This document shows positions 16,103 through 25,771 of a stretch of DNA of 64,000 nucleotides, piece by piece. Origin of the DNA: Vreelandella venusta (GTDB taxonomy: Bacteria > Pseudomonadota > Gammaproteobacteria > Pseudomonadales > Halomonadaceae); NCBI RefSeq assembly GCF_007989605.1, contig NZ_BJUL01000001.1:124001-188000 (forward strand). The letters are read 5' to 3'. Made by a program: the position numbers and the translations under genes. Position 1 is the stretch's first letter. Each line of letters starts with the position of its first letter. Below the pieces are notes generated by a model. That model searched no databases. It saw only the letters and a list, made by a program, of their open reading frames with translations, and had not been told where the DNA came from.

Positions 16103-16450
16103 GTGAGTCACCCTGACGTAGAGACAGCCGCGATAAGCCAGAAGCTGTTAGCGCTAGAGGTTTCTTTGCGAGAGGAGAGTATTAAAAGCGCCTCTTCAAG
16201 AGAGACGGTGGTGCTTGATCAGACGTTGGTAGGGCGGCTGTCACGGATGGATGCGCTGCGAGGTCAAGCCATGGCAAAGGGCAAAGGCAGAAGAGCAGCG
16301 CCGCCAAATGATGCTTAAGTTTATTGGCGGCGCTTTGCAGCGAATTGAGCAAGAGACTTTGGCGAGTGCATCGAGTGTGGCGAATGGATGGGTGCCAAAC
16401 GCCTCACCGGAGACCCGTTAGTGCTGAAATGTATCGAGTGTGCTGAGTAA
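16103..16450 (+). pseudogene. Frameshifted DksA/TraR-type C4 zinc-finger protein
   Basis: The GTG start at 16103 (AGGAG upstream) opens a frame typical of short DksA/TraR-like proteins (LDQTLVGRLSRMDALRGQAMA) that ends prematurely at 16318. Removing one G from the GGG at 16279-16281 restores the expected helix (AEEQRRQMMLKF...LQRIEQ). A second, opposite shift near 16353-16355 then restores a full finger DFGECIECGEWMGAKRL...LKCIECAE, with both CxxC pairs, ending at 16450 in the original frame. Two compensating indels with a stop between them mean an inactivated gene or two sequencing errors. It would have been about 115 residues, following the universal stress gene. Confidence 0.85.
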
Positions 16451-16454
16451 GCGC

Positions 16455-18140
16455 TTAGGCCTCAATAGCAGCGTCTTTCTGCTGATGCTGCTTGGTAGCT
16501 TGTGCCATATTAATGCCCGACAGTAACGCTTTCAGCGATGCGCTAACGGTGTCACTATCTTCCGCCACGGCGCAAAGTCGCTGGCCATCAATATTCAGCT
16601 GCACAAAGGCAATTGCATTGGCTTCGCTGTCGCCACCCAATGAGTGCTCACTATAGTCAATAATGGCTACATTGCTACCCGAATGCTGCTTCCAGGCATC
16701 AGTGAAGGCTGACATGGCACCGTTGCCAGTGCCTGACAAACGCAGCGTCTCGGCGCCTTGCCAAAGGGTTATTTCAATGCCTTCGTGTTGACCTTTTGAT
16801 AGCCGGTAATCGGCCAATGCCAGCGGCGCATCCTGAGTAAAGTTATCAAACATTACTTGGCGAATAATTTCGCTAGAAAGCTCACCGTTGCGACGCTCGC
16901 TCTCTTGCTGCACGTAAGGAGCAAGTGCCAGCATCATCCAGCGCGGTAAATTAATGCCGTAGTCTCGCTCCAACAAAAAGGCCATGCCGCCTTTACCAGA
17001 TTGACTATTCACCCGAATAACGGCTTGGTAGTCGCGGCCAATATCGTGCGGGTCAATGGGTAAGTAAGCCACTTGCCAAGGCTCGTCGGGTTTTTGATGC
17101 TTGAGAGATTTACGAATAGCATCCTGGTGGCTGCCAGAAAACGCGGTATACACCATCTCGCCAACCCAGGGATGGCGCGGGTGCATAGTAATACCGGTGC
17201 ATTCATGCACCACCTGGACGATTTCGTCTGGGTTGGAGAGATCCAGTTTTGGATCTATGCCCTGGCTATACAGATTCATTGCCAAGGTAACAATATCCAT
17301 GTTGCCAGTGCGTTCGCCGTTACCCAGTAGCGTACCTTCGACACGGTCAGCTCCTGCCAATAGTGCCAATTCTGCTGAAGCAACGGCACCACCGCGGTCG
17401 TTGTGGGTGTGTACTGAAATAATCACGCTATCGCGACGGCTAATGTGCTGGCAAAAATATTCAATTTGGTCAGCGTGGTGATGCGGCCCCGCGACTTCTA
17501 CCGTAGTGGGCAAGTTGAGGATGCACTTGTTGTCTGGCGTCGGCTGCCAAACATCCATCACCGCCTCGCAGATGGCCAGTGAGAAATCGATTTCAGTGCT
17601 AGAGAAGCTTTCCGGCGAATATTGGAAACGCCAGTCAGCATCAGGGTGTTGGGCAGCATAGGTCTTCACCCAGGTAGCGCCTTGCACGGCAATATCGGTA
17701 ATGCCATCTCGATCCATCTCAAACACCCGCTCGCGCTGGATGGTAGAGGTGGAGTTATAGAGATGGATAATGGCGCGCTTGACGCCCTCCAACGATGCAA
17801 AAGTTTTCTCGATTAAGTGTTCACGGCACTGAACGAGTACCGCAATAGTGACATCGTCTGGAATTTGGTCTTCTTCAATTAGCCAGCGGACAAAGTCGTA
17901 GTCTGGCTGGCTAGCCGAGGGAAAGCCCACCATTACTTCTTTAATACCCACTTTAATAATCTGCTGCCAAAAGCGTTGCTTTTGCTCAACCGTCATCGGC
18001 TCTAGTAGCGCCTGGTTGCCATCGCGTAGGTCTTCACTTAGCCAAATTGGCGCTTGCGTTAAGTCGCGGTCAGGCCATTGGCGGTTGAAAGCGGGAACAC
18101 GCGGAGCAGGGCGGTATTTGCGATGATCAAAAGCAGACAT
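16455..18140 (-). CDS. leuA: 2-isopropylmalate synthase (long LeuA type)
   Basis: Condenses acetyl-CoA with 2-oxoisovalerate in the first committed step of leucine synthesis. The 561-residue chain begins with an unusual extension (FDHRKYRPAPRVP) before the catalytic TIM barrel with LSEDLRDGNQAL (metal Asp and catalytic Arg) and the metal HTHND (about residue 245), then a C-terminal leucine-sensing LeuA dimer domain. This is the LeuA type 2 layout of actinobacteria and many gammaproteobacteria, not the E. coli type. It is divergent from an Lrp-family regulator across a perfect dyad, a likely control site. Confidence 0.95.
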   Translation of the reverse strand: MSAFDHRKYRPAPRVPAFNRQWPDRDLTQAPIWLSEDLRDGNQALLEPMTVEQKQRFWQQIIKVGIKEVMVGFPSASQPDYDFVRWLIEEDQIPDDVTIAVLVQCREHLIEKTFASLEGVKRAIIHLYNSTSTIQRERVFEMDRDGITDIAVQGATWVKTYAAQHPDADWRFQYSPESFSSTEIDFSLAICEAVMDVWQPTPDNKCILNLPTTVEVAGPHHHADQIEYFCQHISRRDSVIISVHTHNDRGGAVASAELALLAGADRVEGTLLGNGERTGNMDIVTLAMNLYSQGIDPKLDLSNPDEIVQVVHECTGITMHPRHPWVGEMVYTAFSGSHQDAIRKSLKHQKPDEPWQVAYLPIDPHDIGRDYQAVIRVNSQSGKGGMAFLLERDYGINLPRWMMLALAPYVQQESERRNGELSSEIIRQVMFDNFTQDAPLALADYRLSKGQHEGIEITLWQGAETLRLSGTGNGAMSAFTDAWKQHSGSNVAIIDYSEHSLGGDSEANAIAFVQLNIDGQRLCAVAEDSDTVSASLKALLSGINMAQATKQHQQKDAAIEA

Positions 18141-18295
18141 GGTGAGTTTCCTGAAGGCGATGAGTTTAGTTGGGCGGCCGCTTGTGGCGTAAGCCGCGTT
18201 AGCAGGTGTCTGGGTAAGACACCGTGTCGGGGCTGCTTGTGACAGTCAATACAGTTTACTGGAAACAAGGCGAAAGTTTATTGCGAAAATGTGGT

Positions 18296-18320
18296 TTTAT
18301 TGCCAATAATTGGCAATAAA
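18296..18320. promoter_or_regulatory. Perfect 25-bp dyad between leuA and lrp-like gene
   Basis: The arm TTTATTGCCAA (18296-18306) and its exact reverse complement (18310-18320) flank a TAA spacer. It lies 40 bp before the Lrp-family start and about 155 bp before leuA. Related A/T-rich half-sites (TTTATTGCG, TTTTATTGG) flank it. This is the expected form of an Lrp/AsnC operator for autoregulation and control of leuA. Confidence 0.7.
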
Positions 18321-18359
18321 TATCGCATTGTTGTTTTTTATTGGTAGGAGCTGCTTATT

Positions 18360-18845
18360 ATGTCTGTGGTGCCGCTTGAACTTGATCGTTTTGATCGCCA
18401 CATCCTGAATGTACTGCAGCAGGAGGGGCGGATTAGTAATCAGGAGTTAGCCGAACGCATCGGCCTTTCCCCTTCACCTTGCTTGCGCCGGGTGCGTGCG
18501 CTAGAGGAGCATGGCTTAATTACCCAATACCGAGCCGATGTTGATGCGCGTCAGTTGGGCTATCAACTGATGGTGTTGCTGCACATTTCAATGGATCAAC
18601 ATACGCCTGAACGGTTTGATAACTTCGAACGCCATATTCGCAAAATCCCCAATGTGATTGAGTGTTTGATTATCACCGGCCAAGCGGCAGATTTTCAGCT
18701 CAAGATACTGGTTCGCGATATGGACGATTATCAGCACCTGCTGCTGCACGTGATCAACCGTATTGAAGGGGTCACCGGAGCCCACACCAGCTTTGTTTTG
18801 CGGCGTGTCTTCGAGCATCGTCCTGTGCCTACGGAGCGGGCGTAA
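18360..18845 (+). CDS. Lrp/AsnC family transcriptional regulator
   Basis: A 161-residue protein with an N-terminal helix-turn-helix (ISNQELAERIGLSPSPCLRRV, about 22-42, split across the two helices) and a C-terminal RAM ligand-binding domain (about 70-150) including GQAADFQLKILVRD. Such proteins form octamers that sense amino acids. It faces leuA across a 219-bp region with a perfect dyad; regulation of leuA and of itself is inferred. GGTAGGAG precedes the ATG. Confidence 0.93.
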   Translation: MSVVPLELDRFDRHILNVLQQEGRISNQELAERIGLSPSPCLRRVRALEEHGLITQYRADVDARQLGYQLMVLLHISMDQHTPERFDNFERHIRKIPNVIECLIITGQAADFQLKILVRDMDDYQHLLLHVINRIEGVTGAHTSFVLRRVFEHRPVPTERA

Positions 18846-18916
18846 TTAAGAAGGCATAGGCAATAAGACGGTGGCGGTTTACACTGCTTTTTTTGTCCTA
18901 CCCAGGAGATTGAACC

Positions 18917-19276
18917 ATGACAATTCAACGCCATGATACAAAAGCCCGTATGAGCCGTGCCGTTATTCATCAAGGTGTGGCTTATTTGTGTGGTCAGGTA
19001 AGCGGTCCTGAAGCGCGCCACGAAGGAATTAAGGAGCAAACCGAGAGTATGCTGGCGCGGGTTGATGCCTTGTTAAAAGAAATTGGCTCCAGCCGCGAGC
19101 AACTGCTGAGTGCGACTATCTATCTTAAAGACGGTAATGATTTTGCTGCAATGAACGAAGTGTGGGATGCCTGGGTACCAGAAGGCTATGCACCGGCACG
19201 CACCTGTGTATGCGCGCCGCTGCCGGCTGATGAGTTAAAAGTAGAAATTACCGTTACCACTGCCGTCAGCAGTTAA
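18917..19276 (+). CDS. RidA family enamine/imine deaminase
   Basis: RidA (YjgF/YER057c) proteins hydrolyse reactive enamines made by PLP enzymes. The 119-residue chain has the family layout, with the C-terminal [19 protein letters not shown] block including the catalytic Arg, but lacks one or two canonical positions of RidA itself and may belong to a Rid2-7 subgroup. CCAGGAG precedes the ATG. It follows the Lrp-type gene by 71 bp in the same direction. Confidence 0.88.
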   Translation: MTIQRHDTKARMSRAVIHQGVAYLCGQVSGPEARHEGIKEQTESMLARVDALLKEIGSSREQLLSATIYLKDGNDFAAMNEVWDAWVPEGYAPARTCVCAPLPADELKVEITVTTAVSS

Positions 19277-19308
19277 GGTATCCGTATCAGCGATAGTTGT
19301 CTGACTGG

Positions 19309-20172
19309 TTACTTAGCCGCTTTTTCTATGGGAAAGCGGGTGTCACGCAGGCTGTCTTTGATTTTCTTAAGGTGCGGCAGGAAGTCTTCGCCGCGCCTTA
19401 GGGTAACCCCGGTGGCTAAGGCATCAATCAGCGTTAGTTGAATCATCCGCGAGGTCATGGGCATATAGTGGTCGGTGTCCTCGGGGGTGGCGACTTCGAG
19501 AGTCGAGGTGCATTCCAAGGAAAGCGGCGAGTTGGGGGCGGTGATTCCCAGTACCACGGCGCCTGATTCGCGAGCAACGCGTGCGATATCGACCAGTTCT
19601 CTGGTGCGGCCTGTGTACGAGATAATCACCACTACGTCACCGGTATGACAGGCGGCGGCCACCATGCGCTGCATCAGCACATCTACATAGGCCATGACGG
19701 GCAAGTTAAAGCGGAAGAATTTGTGTTGGGCATCTTGGGCGACGGCACCTGAGGCACCCAAGCCAAAGAAATGAATCTGTTTTGCTTGAGTAAGATAATC
19801 AACCATGCGCTCAACGGCGGCCATATCGACCTCTCGCTGGGCTTCGTCCAGGGCGGCAATCGTCGCGCCAAAAATCTTATGGGTATACTGCGTTGCGGTA
19901 TCGCCAGGCTCGACAGCGCGCGTCACATAGGGCGTTCCGCCTGCGAGGCTTTGAGCAAGTTTGATTTTAAAATCGGGGTAGCCCTTGGCGCCGAAGTTGC
20001 GGCAGAACCGATTGACCGTAGGCTCGCTGACGCTAGCCGCTTGGGCAAGGCTGGCAATGCTCAAGCTGGTGGCAACTGCTGGGTCCTCCAGGATGACATT
20101 GGCAACTTTGCGTTCTGAGCGGTTTAATTCTTCTAAGCGTTCGCGTAAGCGGTCAAGCAGGTCATGCGCCAT
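19309..20172 (-). CDS. hexR: RpiR/HexR-type transcriptional regulator
   Basis: An N-terminal RpiR helix-turn-helix domain (about 1-80, with [20 protein letters not shown]) and a SIS sugar-phosphate domain (about 110-260, with [13 protein letters not shown] and [13 protein letters not shown]). HexR represses Entner-Doudoroff and gluconeogenic genes and is released by KDPG. The start at 20172 has GGAGG seven bases upstream; the longer reading to 20229 has none. No sugar catabolic genes adjoin it here, so the specific name rests on overall resemblance. Confidence 0.82.
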   Translation of the reverse strand: MAHDLLDRLRERLEELNRSERKVANVILEDPAVATSLSIASLAQAASVSEPTVNRFCRNFGAKGYPDFKIKLAQSLAGGTPYVTRAVEPGDTATQYTHKIFGATIAALDEAQREVDMAAVERMVDYLTQAKQIHFFGLGASGAVAQDAQHKFFRFNLPVMAYVDVLMQRMVAAACHTGDVVVIISYTGRTRELVDIARVARESGAVVLGITAPNSPLSLECTSTLEVATPEDTDHYMPMTSRMIQLTLIDALATGVTLRRGEDFLPHLKKIKDSLRDTRFPIEKAAK

Positions 20173-20368
20173 CAATAGCCTCCATGGCAATGTTTTTTGC
20201 ACGTTGGGTGCCCAAATTCGTTGCACCAAGTAAAAAGCGTTGGCTAAAAGAATATCACCACTCGCTTCGGCTAGGGGAATAAACTCCGTCGCTAACCGAT
20301 TGCCTAGCCCCGTTTAGTCTGCGGATAAAGGGGCTTCGGAACCGATGGTAGGCTGTTGTTCATCAGCT

Positions 20369-21724
20369 TTAGCCAATCCTGAGTAATTTCAATAGCCAGC
20401 GCTTATAAGGCGGCCTTACCAGTGCGCTAGAGGCCCGCTTTGATTGATAAAAAACACCTCGTAAATGGCTGAATCGTTCAAAACCATGGCGACCGTGATA
20501 AGCCCCCATGCCGCTTTCGCCAACGCCACCAAAGGGCAGCGAGGGAACAGCGTGATGAAGTAGCGTTTCGTTAAATACTAGCGCACCAGAGCGAGTGGTA
20601 TGGCGTAAAGTTGCCTGAAGTGTTTTGTCGTCGGTAAAGGCATAAAGTGCCAGTGGGTGAGGCCGGGTATTCACAAAGGTAATCGCGTCTTCGATGTTTT
20701 TAACGCTGATAAGCGGTAGCGCACGGCCAAAAATTTCCTCTTGCATCAGCTCAAGGTGTTGGGTTGGATCAATAACCAGCGCTGGTGCGTGTTGCCCGGT
20801 GTCGATGATGCGGCAGCCGTGATCTCTCGCTTGTGCTATCAGCCGCTCACTGCGCTGCTGATGGTGAGGGCTGACAAAGCCCGTGACCTCTTTAGCGCTG
20901 GGGCGCTGCTGTTCGATAGCTCGACTGAGCGCCTGAATAAGTGCTTCCAGGTGGCGGCTTTCTACCAGTACATAATCTGGTGCAATGCAGGTCTGGCCAG
21001 CATTCATTCCCTTGCCAAATATAATTGAGGCGGCTGCACGATCCAGGTCAGCGTCACTCGCTACAATAGCGGGTGATTTACCACCTAGCTCAAGCGTCAC
21101 TGGGGTTAACTGCTCGGCAGCGGCACGTGCAACTTGGCGGCCCACCGCCGTCGATCCAGTGAAAACCAGATGATCAAAAGGCAGTGCGCTAAACGCTTTT
21201 GCTATCTCTGGGCCGCCCTCAACAACGCCTACTTCTTCATCGGTAAAATACTGCGGCACCAGCTTAGCCAGGAGAGCGCTGGTATTAGGAGCGTACTCGC
21301 TGGGCTTGATTATAACGCTATTGCCCGCTGCGATAGCGTCAATGGCGGGCATCAGCGCTAAGCTCCAGGGGTAATTCCAGGGCGACATAATACCCACCAC
21401 GCCCAGCGGCTGAGGAGCGATACGGGCGCGGGCAGGCCATAAACGCCATGGCATGTTGGCAGCGTATGGACGCATCCAGTGCCAGAGGTGTCGCCGTGTA
21501 TGGCGAATGGCATGCAGCACCGCGTTAATCTCCGCTAAGCGTATTTCTGTCTCACTACGCCTGCCGAAGTCAGTTTGAATGGCCTGGATAATGTCCCGCT
21601 GGTGATACTTCGTCATTCGTGCAAGGCGGGCTAAACGCTCTCGTCGCAACCTTAATGAGGGAAAGGGCGCTTGGCCAGACGCATGACGCTGAGTGTCCAA
21701 CAGGCGCATTAAATCGCGTTTCAT
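20369..21724 (-). CDS. Coniferyl-aldehyde dehydrogenase-type ALDH
   Basis: An NAD(P)-dependent aldehyde dehydrogenase of 451 residues. Catalytic features: NYPWSLALMP near the active site Asn, VFTGSTAVGR cofactor loop, Glu in TLELGGKSP and Cys in NAGQTCIAPDYVL. The short length and the pattern of these segments match the class called coniferyl aldehyde dehydrogenases, which oxidise aromatic and fatty aldehydes. Real substrate unknown. GGAG lies upstream of the ATG. It is transcribed toward hexR and divergent from the acyltransferase gene. Confidence 0.87.
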   Translation of the reverse strand: MKRDLMRLLDTQRHASGQAPFPSLRLRRERLARLARMTKYHQRDIIQAIQTDFGRRSETEIRLAEINAVLHAIRHTRRHLWHWMRPYAANMPWRLWPARARIAPQPLGVVGIMSPWNYPWSLALMPAIDAIAAGNSVIIKPSEYAPNTSALLAKLVPQYFTDEEVGVVEGGPEIAKAFSALPFDHLVFTGSTAVGRQVARAAAEQLTPVTLELGGKSPAIVASDADLDRAAASIIFGKGMNAGQTCIAPDYVLVESRHLEALIQALSRAIEQQRPSAKEVTGFVSPHHQQRSERLIAQARDHGCRIIDTGQHAPALVIDPTQHLELMQEEIFGRALPLISVKNIEDAITFVNTRPHPLALYAFTDDKTLQATLRHTTRSGALVFNETLLHHAVPSLPFGGVGESGMGAYHGRHGFERFSHLRGVFYQSKRASSALVRPPYKRWLLKLLRIG

Positions 21725-21884
21725 GGCAGCTCCTTGAGTTGTTTCTTAATAACAATAGCCGTTTGTGTGGCTACTTGAATACCTCACTCCAAATAGAAGT
21801 GACAGCATCAACAAAAGCACAGATAGCTTGGTTGGTGGTAAGGTCACACTTTCACTATTTAAACGATAGGCTTCGGGAGACATC

Positions 21885-23033
21885 ATGCTGTCGCGCTCAC
21901 TGTCATGCATTACGCTATCCGCTATCGATGATGTGGATGCCGACCGATGGGACGCACTGGTGAGTGGTGAGCAGCCTTTCCTCCGCCACGCGTTTTTGCA
22001 TGCATTAGAGAGTAGTGGCTCTGTCTGTGAAGCGACCGGATGGGAGCCTTGCCATCTTTGCGTATGGCAAGATAGCCGCTTAGTGGGCGTGTTACCCATG
22101 TATCGCAAACACCACTCATACGGTGAGTATGTGTTTGATTGGGGGTGGGCGGATGCACTGGAGCGAGCAGGTGGCCATTATTATCCCAAGGCATTAAGTG
22201 CTATTCCGTTTACCCCGGTTCCAGGTACGCGCACCTTAATTGCCGATGATGCTAACGCCGAAGAGGTTCGCGGATTATTAGCAGCGACGTGGCAAACGCA
22301 CTGTGAAGAACAAGCGTTATCGAGTTGGCACCTCCTGTTTGCTCAAGATGACGAAGTGGATGCCTGGCAGCGCCAATTTCCAGCGTTAATTGCGCGAGAA
22401 GGCGTTCAGTTCCAGTGGCGAGATCGCGCCTTTGGTGATTTTGAAGGTTTCCTAGCCAGCCTTACGTCGAAACGTCGCAAAATGATTAAACGCGAGCGTC
22501 GCTTGGTCGCCGAGCAAGGTTTTACGCTACGCCGTTTAGAGGGCGAGGCAATTACCCAAGAAGCGATGGCGCATTTCTTTCGCTGCTACACGATCACATA
22601 CCACGAGCGGGGACGGCCGCCTTACTTAAATGATGTTTTTTTTGAGCGGTTACGTCATGCGATGCCTGAGGCGCTTGTGTTGGTGCAGGCGCTGTTAAAT
22701 GACCAGCCGGTTGCCGCGGCGCTCTATTTTCGTGGCGATAGCACGCTGTACGGCCGCTATTGGGGGAGTGAAGTGGTTGCCGACTGCCTTCATTTCGAAG
22801 TCTGCTACTACCAAGGCATTGAATTCTGCTTGGAAAAGGGGCTCTCTTTGTTTGACCCCGGTACTCAAGGAGAGCATAAACTAGTGCGCGGTTTTGCTCC
22901 CCAGCGGGTACGCTCGCTGCACTATCTTGTCCATCCGGGCTTAGCGGCCGGCGTCGCCCAATTCTGTCAAGAAGAGGGAGCCCATATCAGCGCCTATCGT
23001 GAGGCGGCGGCCGACGCATTACCGTTTAAATGA
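21885..23033 (+). CDS. COG3146 GNAT-type acyltransferase (peptidogalycan-related)
   Basis: A 382-residue protein of the COG3146 family with a double GNAT fold resembling FemABX. Diagnostic segments: ERAGGHYYPKALSAIPFTPVPG, LTSKRRKMIKRERR and CYYQGIEFCLEKGLSLFDPGTQGEHKL are characteristic of the family, each given here in part. The substrate is unknown. The ATG at 21885 has GGAG nearby. It stands alone between a divergent ALDH gene and the ftsB block. Confidence 0.85.
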   Translation: MLSRSLSCITLSAIDDVDADRWDALVSGEQPFLRHAFLHALESSGSVCEATGWEPCHLCVWQDSRLVGVLPMYRKHHSYGEYVFDWGWADALERAGGHYYPKALSAIPFTPVPGTRTLIADDANAEEVRGLLAATWQTHCEEQALSSWHLLFAQDDEVDAWQRQFPALIAREGVQFQWRDRAFGDFEGFLASLTSKRRKMIKRERRLVAEQGFTLRRLEGEAITQEAMAHFFRCYTITYHERGRPPYLNDVFFERLRHAMPEALVLVQALLNDQPVAAALYFRGDSTLYGRYWGSEVVADCLHFEVCYYQGIEFCLEKGLSLFDPGTQGEHKLVRGFAPQRVRSLHYLVHPGLAAGVAQFCQEEGAHISAYREAAADALPFK

Positions 23034-23133
23034 AAAGCGTTTCATAAAGCCTGCTAAATAAAGCGTGACTCGCTGGAAATAGCCCATGATGGCATAATGC
23101 GCCTCGTTCAGGCCTAAACAAGGGAATGCGGTG

Positions 23134-23487
23134 ATGCATAAATGGCTAATGGGTGCGCTGCTTGCTGTATTGGGACTTCTCCAATACCAACTTTGGCTGG
23201 GTAATGGTGGCTGGAAGGATTTGCAGCTAGTAGAAGAGCGCGTTGCTGTTCAAGAGGCTGCCAATGTGCCGATGCGAGAGCGCAATGCTCGGTTGGCGGC
23301 TGAAGTTACCGACCTGAAAACCGGCCTGGATGCTATTGAAGAGCGTGCTCGTAGCGACATGGGCATGGTGCGTAGCGATGAGCAGTTTTTTTGGGTACCA
23401 GGTGTTGCCATTGAAGCAGAGCTAGTGGGCATCAATGCGGGGCTGGTGACTCAGCCAGGCTTGCCTAGCGAGGGCGCAGACGAATGA
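23134..23487 (+). CDS. ftsB: Cell division protein FtsB
   Basis: A bitopic membrane protein: transmembrane segment at about residues 5-21, then a coiled coil (about 28-70) that pairs with FtsL, joining FtsQ to the FtsWI septal synthase. The ERARSDMGMVRSDEQFFWVPG segment is the conserved C-terminal part. The ATG at 23134 is preferred to the GTG three bases earlier. Its end overlaps ispD by four bases (ATGA), the usual ftsB-ispD arrangement. Confidence 0.93.
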   Translation: MHKWLMGALLAVLGLLQYQLWLGNGGWKDLQLVEERVAVQEAANVPMRERNARLAAEVTDLKTGLDAIEERARSDMGMVRSDEQFFWVPGVAIEAELVGINAGLVTQPGLPSEGADE

Positions 23488-24200
23488 GCCATTCGTTGTG
23501 GCTAATCGTGCCCGCCGCAGGGCAAGGTAAGCGAATGGGCGCAGATAAGCCTAAGCAGTACCTGTCGCTGGGTGAAAAGCCCATTCTTGCCCATACACTT
23601 AGCCGACTACACCAAGCTTTCCCCACTGCGCATCTTGTACTGTGCCTGGATAGTGATGATCATTGGTTCAAGCCGGAATGGGTGCCATTTTCCCAGTGGC
23701 AGCGAGTGGCGGGTGGTGCGGAGCGAATGGATAGCGTTTTAAATGCGCTGCACGCTATAAAAGCGCCAGAAAACGCGATGGTGATGGTGCATGATGTCGC
23801 GCGCCCCTGCATCACATCGTCTGATTTGTGGGCGCTTTATGACGCTGCTCAGCAGCACCCAAGTGGCGCGCTCTTGGCGATGCCGGTTGCTGACACCATG
23901 AAACGAGCCAATGCCGAACAATTAAGCGCCGCGACAGAGCCTCGGGATCGGCTGTGGCACGCGTTAACACCTCAAGCTTTTCGTTATGCGCTTTTGCGGC
24001 GTGCTTTGGAATACGCTGTCGCTAATCACTGTATGGTCACGGATGAAGCCTCGGCGGTTGAAGCGCTTGGCCAAGCACCCAAGCTGGTTAGTGGGCGCCG
24101 TGATAATCTTAAAATCACCCATCCTGATGACCTTGCCCTTGCTGCCGCTATCATGGCGTCGCAAGTGGCCCAGTCCTCTGAATCTGAAAGGAGTTGTTAA
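23484..24200 (+). CDS. ispD: 2-C-methyl-D-erythritol 4-phosphate cytidylyltransferase
   Basis: Third step of the MEP isoprenoid pathway, forming CDP-methylerythritol. The nucleotide-binding [18 protein letters not shown] (about 8-25), the signature [10 protein letters not shown] and the C-terminal [14 protein letters not shown] are all present. Length 238 is standard. It shares ends with ftsB upstream and ispF downstream (TAATG). Confidence 0.96.
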   Translation: MSHSLWLIVPAAGQGKRMGADKPKQYLSLGEKPILAHTLSRLHQAFPTAHLVLCLDSDDHWFKPEWVPFSQWQRVAGGAERMDSVLNALHAIKAPENAMVMVHDVARPCITSSDLWALYDAAQQHPSGALLAMPVADTMKRANAEQLSAATEPRDRLWHALTPQAFRYALLRRALEYAVANHCMVTDEASAVEALGQAPKLVSGRRDNLKITHPDDLALAAAIMASQVAQSSESERSC

Positions 24201-24688
24201 TGCGAATTGGCCACGGATTTGACGTGCACCGATTTGGCGTTGGCGACCATTTGATGATTGGCGGCGTTAAGCTGCCTTTCGAACATGGTTTTGTTGCCCA
24301 CTCGGATGGCGATGTGTTGCTGCATGCTATCAGTGACGCACTGCTGGGTGCTTGCGCGCTCGGTGATATCGGGCGGCATTTCCCCGACACTGACCCTGCA
24401 TGGGCTGGCGCAGATAGCCGCCATTTATTGCGCCACGTGGTTCATTTGGTTCACGCCGAGGGTTTTTCGGTGGTTAACTTGGATGCCACGTTAATGGCCC
24501 AGGCGCCTAAAATGGCGCCGCATATTGAGGCGATGCGCACTGTCATCGCTGAAGACTTGGGTATTAGCCTTGGGCAGGTCAATGTTAAAGCCACAACGAC
24601 CGAACGGCTTGGGTTTACCGGACGAGGTGAGGGTATCGCCGCTGAGGCGGTGGTGTTGGTTGAGCATCAAGAGGCATTAAATGCTTAA
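24200..24688 (+). CDS. ispF: 2-C-methyl-D-erythritol 2,4-cyclodiphosphate synthase
   Basis: Cyclises CDP-methylerythritol 2-phosphate in the MEP pathway. Zinc ligands lie in GFDVHRF (about 6-12) and the [17 protein letters not shown] block; the C-terminal [19 protein letters not shown] is the CDP-binding signature. The ATG at 24200 overlaps the ispD stop and has AAGGAG upstream; a TTG six bases earlier is less likely. Confidence 0.96.
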   Translation: MRIGHGFDVHRFGVGDHLMIGGVKLPFEHGFVAHSDGDVLLHAISDALLGACALGDIGRHFPDTDPAWAGADSRHLLRHVVHLVHAEGFSVVNLDATLMAQAPKMAPHIEAMRTVIAEDLGISLGQVNVKATTTERLGFTGRGEGIAAEAVVLVEHQEALNA

Positions 24689-25721
24689 CTTACCCGCTTG
24701 GCAGCGCAGCTTAGATGCCGAGTTCGGAGCCCCTAGCCCAGGATGCTATCGCGTTCAGCCAGAAGATTTTATCGTTGACGAGCAGCTGGACTTTACGCCT
24801 GAAAATCACGGTGAGCACTTGTGGTTGCGTCTTGAAAAGCGCCATCAAACCACGTTAGATGTAGTAAAAAGCGTCAGCCGCCTGTGTGGTGTCACACTTC
24901 GATATGTGGGTTACTCCGGGATGAAGGATCGTGTCGCAGTGACGCGACAGTGGTTAAGTGTTCATTTACCCGGGCGCGAAGCGCCAAGTGATTTGAGCGA
25001 ATCACTAGCAGCCGTGGGTATTAAGGTGTTGGCTCAGGCTAGGCACCCCCGAAAGCTAAAACGCGGTGTCCATCGTACCAATCACTTTACGTTGCGACTT
25101 AGTGGCGAAGCGCTTCAACGTCAGCATTTTGTTGACCGCTGGGAGGCGCTTTGTCATCACGGTGTGCCTAACTATTTTGGACCCCAGCGCTTTGGGCCTG
25201 AAGGGCGGAATTTACAGCGTGCAGAGGCTCTTTTAGCGAAAGGCTGGCGCAAGCGAGATGATCGCCAAGGCATGATGCTTTCTACTGCGCGCAGCTTTTT
25301 GTTTAACGAGCTACTGAGCGAGCGTCTGGCAGATGGAACGTGGTGCCAGCCGCTGGCGGGCGATATGCTGATGCTGGATGGCACACACAGTGTGTTTACT
25401 GTTGATACCGTTGACGACGACCTGGTTAGTCGTGCTGCTGCGCTTGATATTCATCCAACGGGTGCCCTGTGGGGAGTCGGGGAGCTTGCCGAGTATCAGG
25501 TGGCAGACTACGAAAAACGCCTGTTAGCGAGGCATCCCGTGTTGTGCGAGGGATTGCTGAAAAGCGCTGTGAAACGCTCCCATCGGGCGCTGCGAGCAAG
25601 GTTGATTTCGCCTAGTATCGAGATATTGCCTAATGCCGTGGTACTCTCATTTGCCTTACCACGGGGAAGTTTTGCCACGGCGGTGGTGAGTGAATTAATT
25701 GCTCACCCAGATTTTGCTTAA
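24681..25721 (+). CDS. truD: tRNA pseudouridine(13) synthase TruD
   Basis: Makes pseudouridine at position 13 of tRNA-Glu. The catalytic Asp is in [14 protein letters not shown] (about 77-90); the NYFGPQRFG block and C-terminal [13 protein letters not shown] are family signatures. It begins eight bases before the ispF stop. Length 346 is normal. Confidence 0.95.
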   Translation: MLNLPAWQRSLDAEFGAPSPGCYRVQPEDFIVDEQLDFTPENHGEHLWLRLEKRHQTTLDVVKSVSRLCGVTLRYVGYSGMKDRVAVTRQWLSVHLPGREAPSDLSESLAAVGIKVLAQARHPRKLKRGVHRTNHFTLRLSGEALQRQHFVDRWEALCHHGVPNYFGPQRFGPEGRNLQRAEALLAKGWRKRDDRQGMMLSTARSFLFNELLSERLADGTWCQPLAGDMLMLDGTHSVFTVDTVDDDLVSRAAALDIHPTGALWGVGELAEYQVADYEKRLLARHPVLCEGLLKSAVKRSHRALRARLISPSIEILPNAVVLSFALPRGSFATAVVSELIAHPDFA

Positions 25722-25771
25722 TGCGCCTAACGTGCGCTTATCTTTGTTAGGCATCCATGAAGGAGACGTTA

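Noticed and set aside
18278..18328. Minus-strand mini-frame MRYLLPIIGNKTTFSQ before leuA as a leucine leader peptide
   Set aside because: Only two Leu codons, no attenuator hairpin with T tract, and it overlaps the operator dyad.
20267..20311. GGCTAGG/CCTAGCC inverted pair between hexR and ALDH genes
   Set aside because: Seven-base arms with a 30-nt loop and no T tract; weak.
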